64,000 nt of DNA. Origin: Tumebacillus flagellatus. Its GTDB lineage: Bacteria; Bacillota; Bacilli; Tumebacillales; Tumebacillaceae. The DNA is taken from the NCBI RefSeq assembly GCF_000714935.1, contig NZ_JMIR01000022.1, forward strand, positions 1-64,000. The letters are read 5' to 3'. The notes beneath the pieces were generated by a model. That model was not told the DNA's origin and searched no databases. It worked only from the letters and a program-made list of their open reading frames with translations. Of the stretch, positions 1-8,327 are shown piece after piece. Each line of letters opens with the position of its first letter. Position 1 is the stretch's first letter. The position numbers and the translations under genes are program-made.

Positions 1-26
1 TTTTATGTAAAGGAGGAATGATTCTA

Positions 27-149
27 ATGGAAATCATGTTCGACCTCGACGTTCAAGTGACTGCTGGATCGGAAGTTAACCCCACGATGATTGCACCCGA
101 AACCTTGAATATGACCTGTCTAACCTGCTACACAAAATTCGACTGCTAA
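27..149 (+). CDS. Putative class I lanthipeptide precursor peptide
   Basis: A 40-residue peptide preceded by a strong AGGAGGA site 10 bases upstream. Residues 5-9 read FDLDV, matching the FNLD/FDLDV box of class I lantibiotic leaders (nisin, subtilin, epidermin type). After an acidic middle comes an N-P-T sequence (18-20) that resembles the Pro(-2) leader cleavage context. The tail ends TCLTCYTKFDC with Cys at 31, 34 and 40 and Thr at 26, 30, 33 and 36, so thioether rings are possible. A terminator follows directly, as is common behind lanA genes. No LanB, LanC, LanT or protease gene is visible; they would have to lie left of the window. The role is inferred from the leader and Cys/Thr pattern. 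Confidence 0.6.
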   Translation: MEIMFDLDVQVTAGSEVNPTMIAPETLNMTCLTCYTKFDC

Positions 150-170
150 CACTTTCATCAGGAGAACGAG

Positions 171-199
171 CCATCACCAAGTATTGGTGATGGTTTTTC
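171..199 (+). terminator. Intrinsic terminator after the peptide gene
   Basis: A perfect 10-bp stem CCATCACCAA/TTGGTGATGG with a 3-base loop is followed by a T-run. It lies 22 bases after the peptide stop and would end or attenuate that transcript. Confidence 0.9.
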
Positions 200-207
200 T
201 TAAACCC

Positions 208-243
208 AAAACCCCTCGATGGATCAACCATGGAGGGGTTTTT
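208..243 (+). terminator. Second hairpin terminator in tandem
   Basis: AAAACCCCTC pairs with GAGGGGTTTT around an inner ATGG/CCAT stem, followed by T5. It is the second terminator-like hairpin in 75 bases, isolating the peptide gene from the glycosyltransferase gene. Confidence 0.75.
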
Positions 244-264
244 CTATACGCTCTGTCCTAGAGG

Positions 265-295
265 TTGACAGAACAAAAAGGAATTTGGCTAACTT
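265..295 (+). promoter_or_regulatory. Possible promoter of the glycosyltransferase gene
   Basis: A perfect TTGACA is followed at 19-bp spacing by TAACTT. An imperfect hairpin (GAGGG...CCCTC, about 302-327) lies in the leader behind it. The -10 element is poor, so this is tentative. Confidence 0.35.
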
Positions 296-389
296 AATTA
301 TGAGGGGGATATTGGCATCCCTCTGCTCCTCTCGAATTACCAAAAGAGTACCCATACGGCGAAGAGTCTCCATGAGAAAGGTGATGGCT

Positions 390-1592
390 ATGGCACGCGT
401 ATTATTCATCAACGGAGGTTCCGAAGGGCATATCAATCCCACCCTCGGAGTGGTTCAAGAGCTGATCCGTCGCGGCGAAGAGGTTACGTACTTTGTCGCG
501 GAACCGTTTCGTGCACTCGTCGAACAAACGGGCGCCGAAGTGATTCCGTTCGATATCAACCAATTTGTACAGGCGTTCCTTGCCGGAGGGAGACATCCTT
601 GGGGTCGAGTGGGCGGGCTTTTGCGCACCGCCGACATCGTCATCCCGAGCGTTCTGGAGCAAACCAAGGGACGACATTTCGATTACATGATCCATGACTC
701 GATGTTCGGCTGCGGGTGTTTGCTTGCACAACTCCTCGGCTTGCCGGCCATCAACTCGTGCACGAGTTTTGCCGTTCAACAAAACGACTTTGAGAGTCAG
801 CAGGAGCACCAATTGCGCCCATTTCCAGCCGAAGAGAATGAACGTGCCGAACAGGAGTATCAGGAACGGGTCCGTCACGTCCAAGCGACCTATCACGTGC
901 AAATTGACTCGGCCTACGAAGTTTTCTGCAATCCAGCGCCCATGACCCTCGTGTACACGTCGAAACGCTTCCAGCCGGATGGAGACAGCTTCGACGAGTC
1001 GTACAAGTTTGTCGGGCCGTCGATGCTGGCGCGCCCGCAAGAGCCGTTTGATTTCTCCCATGTGGACACCGACCATCTGATTTACATCTCGCTCGGCACC
1101 GTCTTCAACCAATCGGTGGATTTTTACAAGCTCTGTTTTGCGGCTTTCGCAGAAACGAAGCACACCGTGATTCTATCTGTCGGCAGGCAAACCCAGATGG
1201 CGGACCTGGGCGACATTCCCGCGAACTTTATCGTTCGCGATTATGTGCCGCAGCTTGAAATCCTGCAACACGCCAAATTGTTCATCACGCACGGCGGCAT
1301 GAACAGCACCAGTGAAGCTCTGTCTCATGGCGTGCCGCTGATCGTACTTCCCCAAAGCGCCGATCAACCGATGGTGGCGCGGCGGGTGGCCGAGCTCGGG
1401 GCCGGCGTTCACCTGCATCAAGAAGGCTTAACTGCGGAAGATCTCCGAGCAGCGGCAGAACGCGTGCTCCAAGATGCGTCCATTCGAAAGGTCTGCGTTG
1501 AAATCGGCGATTCGTTCCGAGCTGCCGGCGGGGATCAACGAGCCGTCGAGGAGATCTTCGCCTATAAAAAAAGCCTGGGCATCGATCACTAA
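390..1592 (+). CDS. MGT-family (macrolide-type) UDP-glycosyltransferase
   Basis: A GT1-fold glycosyltransferase of about 400 residues, the usual family length. It would transfer sugar from a nucleotide donor to a small hydrophobic acceptor in the cytoplasm. The N-terminus (VLFINGGSEGHINPTLG) is the acceptor-side signature and the THGGMNSTSEAL...GVP...P...DQ stretch near the C-terminus is the donor-binding motif of YjiC/MGT enzymes. The start at 390 is chosen because it has GAAAGGTGAT four bases upstream and gives the family's usual MARVLF opening; an in-frame ATG at 372 and a long upstream extension are less likely. The natural acceptor is unknown. It follows the lanthipeptide-like gene, but two terminators separate them. 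Confidence 0.88.
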   Translation: MARVLFINGGSEGHINPTLGVVQELIRRGEEVTYFVAEPFRALVEQTGAEVIPFDINQFVQAFLAGGRHPWGRVGGLLRTADIVIPSVLEQTKGRHFDYMIHDSMFGCGCLLAQLLGLPAINSCTSFAVQQNDFESQQEHQLRPFPAEENERAEQEYQERVRHVQATYHVQIDSAYEVFCNPAPMTLVYTSKRFQPDGDSFDESYKFVGPSMLARPQEPFDFSHVDTDHLIYISLGTVFNQSVDFYKLCFAAFAETKHTVILSVGRQTQMADLGDIPANFIVRDYVPQLEILQHAKLFITHGGMNSTSEALSHGVPLIVLPQSADQPMVARRVAELGAGVHLHQEGLTAEDLRAAAERVLQDASIRKVCVEIGDSFRAAGGDQRAVEEIFAYKKSLGIDH

Positions 1593-1609
1593 TCGAGTTG
1601 CATAAGAAA

Positions 1610-1643
1610 AGCCGCCTTCGCATTTGCGTCAGGCGGCTCTTTT
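1610..1643. terminator. Bidirectional terminator
   Basis: AGCCGCCT/AGGCGGCT stem with TCTTTT on the plus side and AAAA before it. It lies between convergent genes ending at 1592 and 1660. Confidence 0.8.
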
Positions 1644-1659
1644 ATGCGTTCGTGGAATC

Positions 1660-2034
1660 CTACTTCTCCGCAACAGCGAAGTAGTTTCCTTCATTATCGG
1701 CAAAGTTGAAGACACGACGGGACGGCATGCTGACCAGATCTCCGACCGTGACCCCTTTGTCCTTAAAGTCTTGATACAAACGGTCGAGGTCGTTCGAGTA
1801 GAACAGCAGGGACGGGGTGCTGAGATTCAACTCCGGTTGCATTTTCGCAATGAGTTCCTTATTGTGAAGGACGAGACTCGTCGCTGCGTCGGCTGCAGGA
1901 ACAATTTCAATCCATCTCATCGGGCCGCTCGTTTCGTCTGCAACAACTTGGAAACCCGCTTTTTCCGTCCAAAATTTCAGCGATTCCTCTTGATTCGCGA
2001 CATACAACATCACTTGCCCAAGTTTGTTGATCAA
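1660..2034 (-). CDS. VOC/glyoxalase-fold protein
   Basis: A 124-residue single-module vicinal-oxygen-chelate protein. The pattern is typical: a first beta-alpha-beta unit (QVMLYVANQEESLKFWTEKAGF), a central strand pair, and a closing NFADNEGNYFAVAE that resembles the FxDPxGN end of the fold. Such proteins include lyases, isomerases and antibiotic-binding resistance proteins; the substrate cannot be read here. The start is a TTG with GTGAGGA just upstream and no better ATG nearby. It is monocistronic and faces the glycosyltransferase gene across a shared terminator. Confidence 0.8.
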   Translation of the reverse strand: MINKLGQVMLYVANQEESLKFWTEKAGFQVVADETSGPMRWIEIVPAADAATSLVLHNKELIAKMQPELNLSTPSLLFYSNDLDRLYQDFKDKGVTVGDLVSMPSRRVFNFADNEGNYFAVAEK

Positions 2035-2170
2035 CTGTCCTCACTCGTTTCTCTTGAGTTTTTCTTACATAACCTCGAAATTATAACAAATAAAATTCCC
2101 AGCGGAAAGCGAGCTGTGACAACCGTGAAAAAACGAAACAGTCCCGCTCGCTCCGCCTCTCCCCATCCTA

Positions 2171-2199
2171 AAAACCCTCCAGCGACCATCGCTGGAGGG
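2171..2199 (-). terminator. Terminator of the chemoreceptor gene
   Basis: A perfect 11-bp stem CCCTCCAGCGA/TCGCTGGAGGG with a 3-base loop; on the minus strand it is followed by TTTTT. It sits 15 bases past the stop. Confidence 0.9.
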
Positions 2200-2213
2200 T
2201 ACTTGCTCTTGGA

Positions 2214-3923
2214 TCACGACTTCAATTGAAACTTCCCGACCAACCGCTGCAACTCTTCCGCCATCTGCGAAAGCGACGTCGAAGAGGCGTACACTTCCTC
2301 CATCGTGGCGAGTTGCTCCTCGGTGGACGCCGACACGTACTGCGTCCCGGTGGATGAGGATTCTGCGACTTCGGCAATCTTTCTCATCGCATCCGACAAT
2401 TGCGTGCTGGCGACCATCTCGCGAGCCTCAACCGACACTTCCTTGATGCTCTTGGCGACCAAGGTGATCGACTGCTGAATTTGCGAAAACGATTCGCCGG
2501 CGACAAAGACCACGTTTTCCCCTGCGCGAACTTCGCGGATGCTGGACTCCATCCCCTGCACCGCGTGGGCGATCGATTCTTGGATGCGGTGGATGTACTC
2601 TCCGATTTGTTTCGCCGAGTCTGTCGATTGCTCCGCCAACATCCGGACTTCGTTTGCGACCACCGAGAACCCTCGTCCGTGCTCTCCCGCGCGTGCCGAT
2701 TCGATGGCGGCGTTCAACGCCAACAAGTTGGTCTGTCCGGCGATCCCGGTAATCGTCTCGACGATCTTGCCGATGTACTTGGAACTCTCCCCCAACCCTT
2801 CGATCACCGCCGCCAGTTCGGTGATCGTTTGGCTGATCGAGGTCATCTGATCGAGCGCCGATTGAATCGCTTGGTTGCCGCTCTCCGCGATGGCGGAAGC
2901 GTCGTTCGCCCGTTCCGCCGCGATTTCAGTGCTCTTGGTGATGTTTTCGATTCGGTTGTTGATCTCCTGAAGCACATGCCGACCGTCTTCCACGATGGAC
3001 ACCTGATGCTCCGTTCCGGCGGCGATGTCTTGAATGGCGCCGACGATGAGCTCTGTGGCGCGGTTCGTTTGCTCCGCGCTGGCGTTCAACTCTTCCGAAG
3101 AAGCCGCCACTTGCCAAGAGGCGTCCCGTACCTGCGACATCATGCTTCGCAAGTCCTGCACCATCCGGTTCATACTGCGGGTCATCGCGCCGACTTCATC
3201 GTCTGTCCCCGCATTCAATTCCGGCAACGCCAAGTTGCCGCCCGCCACGCTCTCGATCGTTCCCGCCACCGCGCGGATGCGCTTTGTGATGCGGTTGACG
3301 AACCAGAAACTCAAAACAAACGCAATCGCGAGGACGATCACGGCGGTGATGAGGATGTCTCGCTTCACCGCTTGCTCATGCACCGCGATGCGGTCGTCCA
3401 AACTCGGCGAACCGACCCCCCACATGCCGATGATCTTCCCGCTGTCGTCGCGAAGCGGCAGGTAGGCGGTTTGGAACACGGTATCCAAGACGTCCGCTTC
3501 CCCGCTGTACACTTCGCCCTTCACGAGTGTGGTTTGCACGACATCGGCAGCCGCTTTCGTACCAAATGTTCGTTTCTTGTCTTTCATCGAAGTTGTTGCC
3601 ACCCGTACATCTCCCAGAAACAGCGAAACGGTATCTCCGCCTGTCAGCTTGGCGAACGCATCCACAAAGTCGTTGTTGCCGTTCATCGAGATGTCCCCTT
3701 TGTAGAGTTCACCGTTTCGCACGCTCCAGGCTCCAGGATATTGGCTCTCCAACAACGCATAGCCTGTCTGCATGTCAGACTTCGCTTTGACAATGCTCTC
3801 CCCCACGATGGCATTGCCGACGCGCTTCAGATCCATGTATCCTAGTGCTGCAAACGACGGCACGAGAATAAGCACGATGAGAACCAGCAACTTTGTGCGA
3901 ATTGAAAATGATCGAAACTTCAC
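2214..3923 (-). CDS. Methyl-accepting chemotaxis protein with Cache sensor
   Basis: A 569-residue transmembrane chemoreceptor. Order: short cytoplasmic start, TM helix (about 9-28), extracellular single-Cache-like sensor (about 35-185, with the [23 protein letters not shown] strand region), second TM helix (about 190-211), HAMP linker (about 211-265), then a long coiled-coil signalling domain. The signalling tip carries the conserved [20 protein letters not shown] segment that contacts CheA/CheW. It starts at GTG with GGAGGGGGCG upstream. No other chemotaxis genes are nearby, so it is an orphan receptor; its ligand is unknown. Confidence 0.93.
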   Translation of the reverse strand: MKFRSFSIRTKLLVLIVLILVPSFAALGYMDLKRVGNAIVGESIVKAKSDMQTGYALLESQYPGAWSVRNGELYKGDISMNGNNDFVDAFAKLTGGDTVSLFLGDVRVATTSMKDKKRTFGTKAAADVVQTTLVKGEVYSGEADVLDTVFQTAYLPLRDDSGKIIGMWGVGSPSLDDRIAVHEQAVKRDILITAVIVLAIAFVLSFWFVNRITKRIRAVAGTIESVAGGNLALPELNAGTDDEVGAMTRSMNRMVQDLRSMMSQVRDASWQVAASSEELNASAEQTNRATELIVGAIQDIAAGTEHQVSIVEDGRHVLQEINNRIENITKSTEIAAERANDASAIAESGNQAIQSALDQMTSISQTITELAAVIEGLGESSKYIGKIVETITGIAGQTNLLALNAAIESARAGEHGRGFSVVANEVRMLAEQSTDSAKQIGEYIHRIQESIAHAVQGMESSIREVRAGENVVFVAGESFSQIQQSITLVAKSIKEVSVEAREMVASTQLSDAMRKIAEVAESSSTGTQYVSASTEEQLATMEEVYASSTSLSQMAEELQRLVGKFQLKS

Positions 3924-4154
3924 CCCTACGCCCCCTCCATTTCATCGAGTAAATGATCACCCATTCTTTACATGCGTGATAACAAATACGACAGAATCTG
4001 TTAAATACCTTCCAAAATAGAGAAACCCCCTCTAGAACAACAACTATAATGAGGTATTTAAATACTGACCCTGCTGAATTTACCTCTGCGCCCTTGCAGA
4101 AAAACGATTCACGGAATGGGCCTCATGCAGATGTTTTTTTTTCGATAACCCCGG

Positions 4155-4185
4155 TTGACCTTCACGTTGCGTCAAGCTGTACCAT
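4155..4185 (+). promoter_or_regulatory. MerR-type promoter and operator
   Basis: A -35 TTGACC and a -10 TACCAT are separated by 19 bp, the overlong spacing typical of MerR-controlled promoters. An imperfect dyad ACCTTCACG-TTG-CGTCAAGCT (4158-4178, 7 of 9 pairs) fills the spacer. It lies directly upstream of the TipA-like gene, which suggests autoregulation. Confidence 0.75.
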
Positions 4186-4207
4186 GAAATTGTCAGGAGG
4201 CTACACA

Positions 4208-4975
4208 ATGGAATATACGGTGCAAAAGCTTGGCCAGTTGGCAGGCATCTCGACACGAACGCTTCGGTACTACGATGAGATCGGGATTCTGAAGCCGGCC
4301 AGAATCAACTCGTCGGGCTACCGAATTTATGGTCAGGCAGAAGTGAATACGCTCCAGCAAATTCTGTTCTACCGGGAACTGGGGCTGAGTCTGGAGAGCA
4401 TTCGGGAGATCATCACCGATCCCGGCTTCGACGGAACCCGCGCCCTGCAAGAACATCGTGAGCAACTCCTCGACAAACGCAAGCAACTCGATCTGCTGAT
4501 CGCCAACGTGGAAAAAACCATTGCGTCAACGGAAGGGAGACTTCATATGTCCGACCAAGAGAAATTCGAAGGCTTCAAACAGAAAATGATCGAGGAAAAC
4601 GAACAGAAATACGGCAAGGAAATCCGCGAAAAGTACGGGGACGACGCCGTCAACAAGTCCAACGCCAAAGTCCAAAACATGACCCCGGAGCAACACGCCG
4701 AAATCACGCGCCTCTCGGAAGAACTCGCCGACACGCTCGCCCAAGCGTTTCAAACGGGCGACCCCGCAAGCGACCTTGCGCAGAAAGCGGCCGACTTGCA
4801 CAAGCGCTGGCTGATGTTCTACTGGACCGACTACAGCCCCGAAGCGCACGCCGGACTCGCGCAGATGTACGTGGACGACGAGCGGTTCACCGCACACTAC
4901 GATGCGAAGCAACCGGGCACCGCGGCGTTCCTGCGCGATGCCATCCACATCTACACCGGCAAGACCAAAGCCTGA
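4208..4975 (+). CDS. MerR-family regulator with TipAS antibiotic-binding domain
   Basis: A 255-residue protein, the length of TipAL-type regulators. Residues 1-70 form the MerR winged helix (TVQKLGQLAGISTRTLRYYD, then the GYRIY wing), followed by a dimerisation helix to about residue 110 and a C-terminal all-helical TipAS domain (about 120-250). TipAS domains trap thiopeptides or other large compounds and turn the protein into an activator. It starts at 4208, where AGGAGG sits 7 bases upstream; a longer reading frame starting at 4049 lacks a ribosome site. An internal ATG near residue 113 could make a short TipAS-only form, as in Streptomyces tipA. Transcription probably starts from the 19-bp-spaced promoter just upstream. 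Confidence 0.9.
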   Translation: MEYTVQKLGQLAGISTRTLRYYDEIGILKPARINSSGYRIYGQAEVNTLQQILFYRELGLSLESIREIITDPGFDGTRALQEHREQLLDKRKQLDLLIANVEKTIASTEGRLHMSDQEKFEGFKQKMIEENEQKYGKEIREKYGDDAVNKSNAKVQNMTPEQHAEITRLSEELADTLAQAFQTGDPASDLAQKAADLHKRWLMFYWTDYSPEAHAGLAQMYVDDERFTAHYDAKQPGTAAFLRDAIHIYTGKTKA

Positions 4976-4982
4976 TCACGAA

Positions 4983-5028
4983 AAAACGACCCTGTCCCGA
5001 GTCTTTTTGCGGGCAAGGTCGTTTTTTT
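4983..5028 (+). terminator. Terminator of the TipA-like gene
   Basis: ACGACC...GGTCGT stem extended by CCCG/CGGG pairs, followed by T7. Confidence 0.88.
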
Positions 5029-5100
5029 ACAACGCCATCGAGGGAGGAATTCAACCCAAAACTCCGAACTCCCCAAGTGAAAAGGAGCTGGTCACCTCTC

Positions 5101-5391
5101 ATGAAAAAACACCTCACGCTGCCCGAGCTTCAACAGCACATCAAAGCCAAAGACTTCAAACCTGACAAAAAACTCGCCTACTTCCTCAAACTGTCCGAAG
5201 AAGTCGGCGAACTCGCCGAAGTGATCCGCAAAGACAAACGCCTCGCCGCCAAAAAATCAATCAAAGGCACCATCGAAGAAGAACTCGCCGACGTCCTCTA
5301 CTACGTGCTCGCCCTCGCCAACGTGTACGACATCGACCTCGAACATTGCTTTCACCTCAAGGAAAAACTCAACCAAGCCAAGTACGAGTGA
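5101..5391 (+). CDS. MazG-like nucleotide pyrophosphohydrolase
   Basis: A 96-residue all-alpha MazG-fold protein, likely cleaving pyrophosphate from (d)NTPs or a modified nucleotide. The divalent-metal motif is visible as EEVGELAE followed about 30 residues later by EEELADVLYY, matching the EExxE...ExxD pattern. The ATG at 5101 has GGAG 13 bases upstream; a GTG at 5077 would add eight residues and is less likely. It is short and stands alone, as many MazG-like housecleaning enzymes do. Substrate unknown. Confidence 0.8.
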   Translation: MKKHLTLPELQQHIKAKDFKPDKKLAYFLKLSEEVGELAEVIRKDKRLAAKKSIKGTIEEELADVLYYVLALANVYDIDLEHCFHLKEKLNQAKYE

Positions 5392-5508
5392 AGCCTGTTG
5401 TATCAGGATTATCAGGAAACTATTTGGAAGTTCCTATAGGTTTCTCCATCCTTTCTGTGTATCATAAAGGAAGGAAAACTGTGGAAATTTTTGCGTTGAG
5501 GTGTGCTT

Positions 5509-6126
5509 ATGATCAAATTTTTGCGCGCCTGCGGGACGGGTTTGACCGTGGGGTTGCTGCATGCGTTTTTGTTAGGTGTTTTGTCTGTCCTGTACTTTTT
5601 TGGCTGTTTGTTTCTCAGCATGATCTGGCCGGACCCGATCAGCACGCGGGTGACTGCAGGGCTTGTGTATCTCGGATATGCCGGAATCTGGTACTTCATT
5701 TGGCGGGTCATGTACGAGGAGGGGCAGATTCGTTTTTTCTATCCGAAGTTGGGATTTGCCCTGTTGCCGTTGCTGCTCGCCGTCCTGCTGTACCATCCGG
5801 TTCCCGCCGACCCGAATCAGGCGTCGATGATGCTCGTGGACATCCCGATTGAACTGATCCGCAGCTCGATTCTCACGGCGCTGATCTTGCTGCCGATCTA
5901 CTCCATCGGCCTGTACCGCTTCGTGTTTCCTTGCAGACAGCCCAAGCGCAAGTTCGCGCTGTTGACGCTCTGCCTGCTGCTCGTCGGTTCTGCTGTGTAC
6001 AGCGTGGCATGGCGATCCTACAAAACCGTCGCCCTGCCCGCGACCTCCCCCGCGACCTCCCCCGGCACGTCCGACTCGGCCTGCAACTCTTCGCCGAAGT
6101 CCAACAACTCAGCTCCAACCGCTTGA
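5509..6126 (+). CDS. Multi-pass membrane protein of unknown function
   Basis: A 205-residue hydrophobic protein with about five predicted membrane helices (approximate residues 10-37, 45-65, 78-95, 115-133, 145-163). The C-terminal tail is Ser/Thr/Pro/Ala-rich with a small TSPATSPGTS repeat, underlain by a tandem 12-base duplication near 6040. The ATG at 5509 has GAGGTG five bases upstream. I do not recognise the family, and the neighbours give no functional hint. Confidence 0.65.
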   Translation: MIKFLRACGTGLTVGLLHAFLLGVLSVLYFFGCLFLSMIWPDPISTRVTAGLVYLGYAGIWYFIWRVMYEEGQIRFFYPKLGFALLPLLLAVLLYHPVPADPNQASMMLVDIPIELIRSSILTALILLPIYSIGLYRFVFPCRQPKRKFALLTLCLLLVGSAVYSVAWRSYKTVALPATSPATSPGTSDSACNSSPKSNNSAPTA

Positions 6127-6181
6127 AAATCGGCGAAGAAGTGCTCTCGTTCCTCCAACGCGCCGTCCAAACCCACCCCTG

Positions 6182-6217
6182 AAAAAACCTCCCATCCACG
6201 CGGATGAGAGGTTTTTT
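6182..6217. terminator. Bidirectional terminator
   Basis: AAAAAACCTC/GAGGTTTTTT with an inner CATCC/GGATG stem. It serves the convergent genes ending at 6126 and 6249. Confidence 0.9.
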
Positions 6218-6248
6218 CAAAGCATGCAGTTCAGAAATTGTCAGCCAA

Positions 6249-7103
6249 TTAGGAAACCCGCTTCTGAATGCCCGCTGCGATCTTCAACAAGTCGTCCGTC
6301 GAAAGAAACGGCGAGAAAATCTGATAAAAAACCCCGTTGATCTCCGCCGTGATCGCATGCTCCCCGACTTTCGCCCAGATGAACTTCCCCGCCTGCACTT
6401 CTCCGTTGAAGACATAGCTGCCGAGATTGCTTTTGGCTTTCTCTTTCAGCGAGTTGTCGGGCGTCGCCAAAAAATACACCGTGTCCGCATCTCCGCTCTC
6501 ACCGTTCTTGGCGGCGCGCAACGTGTACGTCAACTCGACCATCTGGTACATCGCCGTCTCGTCGCCGCCCGTCAGCGACGTGGACGTCAAAATCAAGCGC
6601 GGGTCGCTCAGTTCCAACAGCGGAAACCGCGCTTGCCGATAAATCTCATCGAGCGCCGCTTCCGCCTGCGCCGGGTCTGCTTCAACCTGCGTGTTCGGAC
6701 GCTCCGCCGCCACAGGCTCGTTCACCGGCGGAGTGTCCTGACTGTGGGAAAAAAACGCCGAGACACGATGCTTCACCGCTTTTCCCGAATCGGTCCAGTT
6801 GAGCAACGCGGCGCTTGCGATGATCAACACCGACGCCGCCACCGCCGCGCCGCGCCACCACACGTCGATGCGGCGCTTCGTCTCGGCTTCCTCCAAGCGC
6901 ATCAAAGTTTGCGAGAGGATGTCGCGGTGCGCCACCTGCACTTGCAGTGCGTCGATGTCGCCAAACAAAGCGCCGAACTCCCGGAATTCCCGATCGCAAG
7001 CGGGGCAACCGTACAGATGCGCTTGCAGCATCGTCTCTTCCGCTTCCACCAATTCCCCGTCATAATGCCGCTGAATCATGAACTCCATCTCTTGGCACGT
7101 CAT
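6249..7103 (-). CDS. Anti-sigma factor with zinc-finger (zf-HC2) and DUF4367-like domain
   Basis: A 284-residue single-pass membrane protein. Residues 1-45 hold the zinc-binding H-x3-C-x2-C motif (HLYGCPAC) of ZAS anti-sigma factors. One TM helix follows (about 83-103), then an extracytoplasmic region whose end (IFSPFLSTDDLLKIAAGI) resembles DUF4367 sensor domains. It should hold the sigma factor encoded just upstream inactive until an envelope signal arrives. The start at 7103 has GGAGGTGAG within the end of the sigma gene and lies 4 bases beyond that stop, implying translational coupling. Confidence 0.88.
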   Translation of the reverse strand: MTCQEMEFMIQRHYDGELVEAEETMLQAHLYGCPACDREFREFGALFGDIDALQVQVAHRDILSQTLMRLEEAETKRRIDVWWRGAAVAASVLIIASAALLNWTDSGKAVKHRVSAFFSHSQDTPPVNEPVAAERPNTQVEADPAQAEAALDEIYRQARFPLLELSDPRLILTSTSLTGGDETAMYQMVELTYTLRAAKNGESGDADTVYFLATPDNSLKEKAKSNLGSYVFNGEVQAGKFIWAKVGEHAITAEINGVFYQIFSPFLSTDDLLKIAAGIQKRVS

Positions 7104-7107
7104 CCCC

Positions 7108-7632
7108 TCACTCACCTCCGTGCAACAAATTTTTGAGTTTCTGGCGCGTGCGGTACAAGCGCGAACGCACATGGGCTTCCGTCACGTCCATCGTCGCCGC
7201 CACTTCCGCATACGACAACTGCTGCAAGTGCCGCAGCACGAAAATCTCCCGGTCTTCGGTGCCAAGCTTCATGATCTCCCGCCGCAACTCTTCCAAGCGG
7301 GAGCGCGCGGCGACCGTTTCCTCGACGGAGGGCGACTGGTCGACGTACGTTTCCTCAAGCGGAAGCGTGACACGGCGTTTTTTTCGAACGGCATCGCGGT
7401 ACGTGTTCAGCACGACGGAGTAGACCCACGTGCGAAACGAACTGCTGCCTTTGTATTGATGCAGGGAACGGCAGATCTTCCACAGGGCGTCCTGTGCGAC
7501 GTCTTCGCCGTCCATCTTGCTCCCGGTCAGGTAATACGCGGTTTGGAACACATACGGTTCGATCATCCGCAACAACTCGGCCATCGACGAACGGCTTGCG
7601 AGCGCGTCGGCCACCAGATCTTGCTCCTTCAT
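7108..7632 (-). CDS. ECF-type RNA polymerase sigma factor
   Basis: A 174-residue sigma-70 family factor with only regions 2 and 4, the ECF layout. Region 2 is seen in DGEDVAQDALWKICRSLHQYKGSSSFRTWVYSVVLNTYRD and region 4 in EIFVLRHLQQLSYAEVAATMDVTEAHVRSRLYRTRQKL. It is the first gene of a two-gene operon with its zinc-finger anti-sigma factor. The regulon is not visible; no clear self-promoter was found. Confidence 0.92.
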   Translation of the reverse strand: MKEQDLVADALASRSSMAELLRMIEPYVFQTAYYLTGSKMDGEDVAQDALWKICRSLHQYKGSSSFRTWVYSVVLNTYRDAVRKKRRVTLPLEETYVDQSPSVEETVAARSRLEELRREIMKLGTEDREIFVLRHLQQLSYAEVAATMDVTEAHVRSRLYRTRQKLKNLLHGGE

Positions 7633-7686
7633 CCCCTTGCCTCCTCCAACTCTCTTGTCTCTCTATCCCTTTAGACGCGCCCTCGC

Positions 7687-7729
7687 AAAAAAAGTTGAAG
7701 CCCGCGGACGGCGAGCTTCAACTTTTTTT
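7687..7729. terminator. Terminator overlapping the acetyltransferase stop codon
   Basis: A 15-bp stem AAAAAAAGTTGAAGC/GCTTCAACTTTTTTT. The TGA stop of the minus-strand gene (7718-7720) lies inside the 3-prime arm of the stem. Confidence 0.9.
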
Positions 7730-8266
7730 CCACTCCGAAGCCAATTGAGAGTAGACGATGTGGTCGACATAGTGGTCGTACAGCCACTCGCGCTGGCGGA
7801 GCACGCCTTCGCGGGTGAAGCCGAGGCGCTCGGGGATCGCTTGGCTTTTGTAGTTCTCCGTCGCGACGCGGATTTCCACGCGGTTGAGGTTGTAGTTTTC
7901 AAACGCCAGCTTGCAAAGCGCTTCCGTCGCCAACGTCATCAGCCCGCGGCCGGTGTATTCTTGGGCGAGCCAGTAGCCGATCGACGTGGAGCGGTTGTTC
8001 CAGTCGATGCCGTGGAAGCCGACGCAGCCGGCGATCTTGTCGTCCACGAGGATCACGAACTGACCGCCTTGGTTGTCAGAGATTTGGCGGCGTCCCATCT
8101 TGATGAACGACAGCGAGTCGAACGTCGTCCGGGTGTTGTCGACAAACGGCAACCATTCGCGCAAGTGAGCGCGGTTGCGGTCGGTCAGTTCGAAAAGTTC
8201 TTGGGCGTCTTGTTCTTCGACGAGGCGCAATTCGACGCCTTCCTGTAACGTGCAGCGAAACAGCAA
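7718..8266 (-). CDS. GNAT-family N-acetyltransferase (RimL/YdaF type)
   Basis: A 182-residue acetyltransferase. The acetyl-CoA core is seen in GYWLAQEYTGRGLMTLAT (a Q/R-x-x-G-x-G/A-like loop), and the following NLNRVEIRVATENYKSQAIPERLGF and WLYDHYVDHIVYSQL match RimJ/RimL/YdaF enzymes. These acetylate protein N-termini or small amines; the substrate is unknown. The start is a TTG at 8266 with a perfect AGGAGG eight bases upstream; a longer in-frame extension to 8545 overlaps the neighbouring divergent gene and is rejected. Confidence 0.9.
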   Translation of the reverse strand: MLFRCTLQEGVELRLVEEQDAQELFELTDRNRAHLREWLPFVDNTRTTFDSLSFIKMGRRQISDNQGGQFVILVDDKIAGCVGFHGIDWNNRSTSIGYWLAQEYTGRGLMTLATEALCKLAFENYNLNRVEIRVATENYKSQAIPERLGFTREGVLRQREWLYDHYVDHIVYSQLASEWKKS

Positions 8267-8327
8267 GTCCGATTCCTCCTTTGTGTTGTTATAAGCATTC
8301 AAGAGTGAGGGAGGAAATCCCTTTTTC

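Noticed and set aside
27-1592. Glycocin cluster (peptide plus glycosyltransferase)
   Set aside because: The glycosyltransferase is an MGT/YjiC type for small molecules, not a SunS-like S-glycosyltransferase, and two terminators separate the genes.
4049-4207. Longer N-terminus for the TipA-like regulator
   Set aside because: The extension crosses the MerR-type promoter and the strong AGGAGG site for the ATG at 4208.
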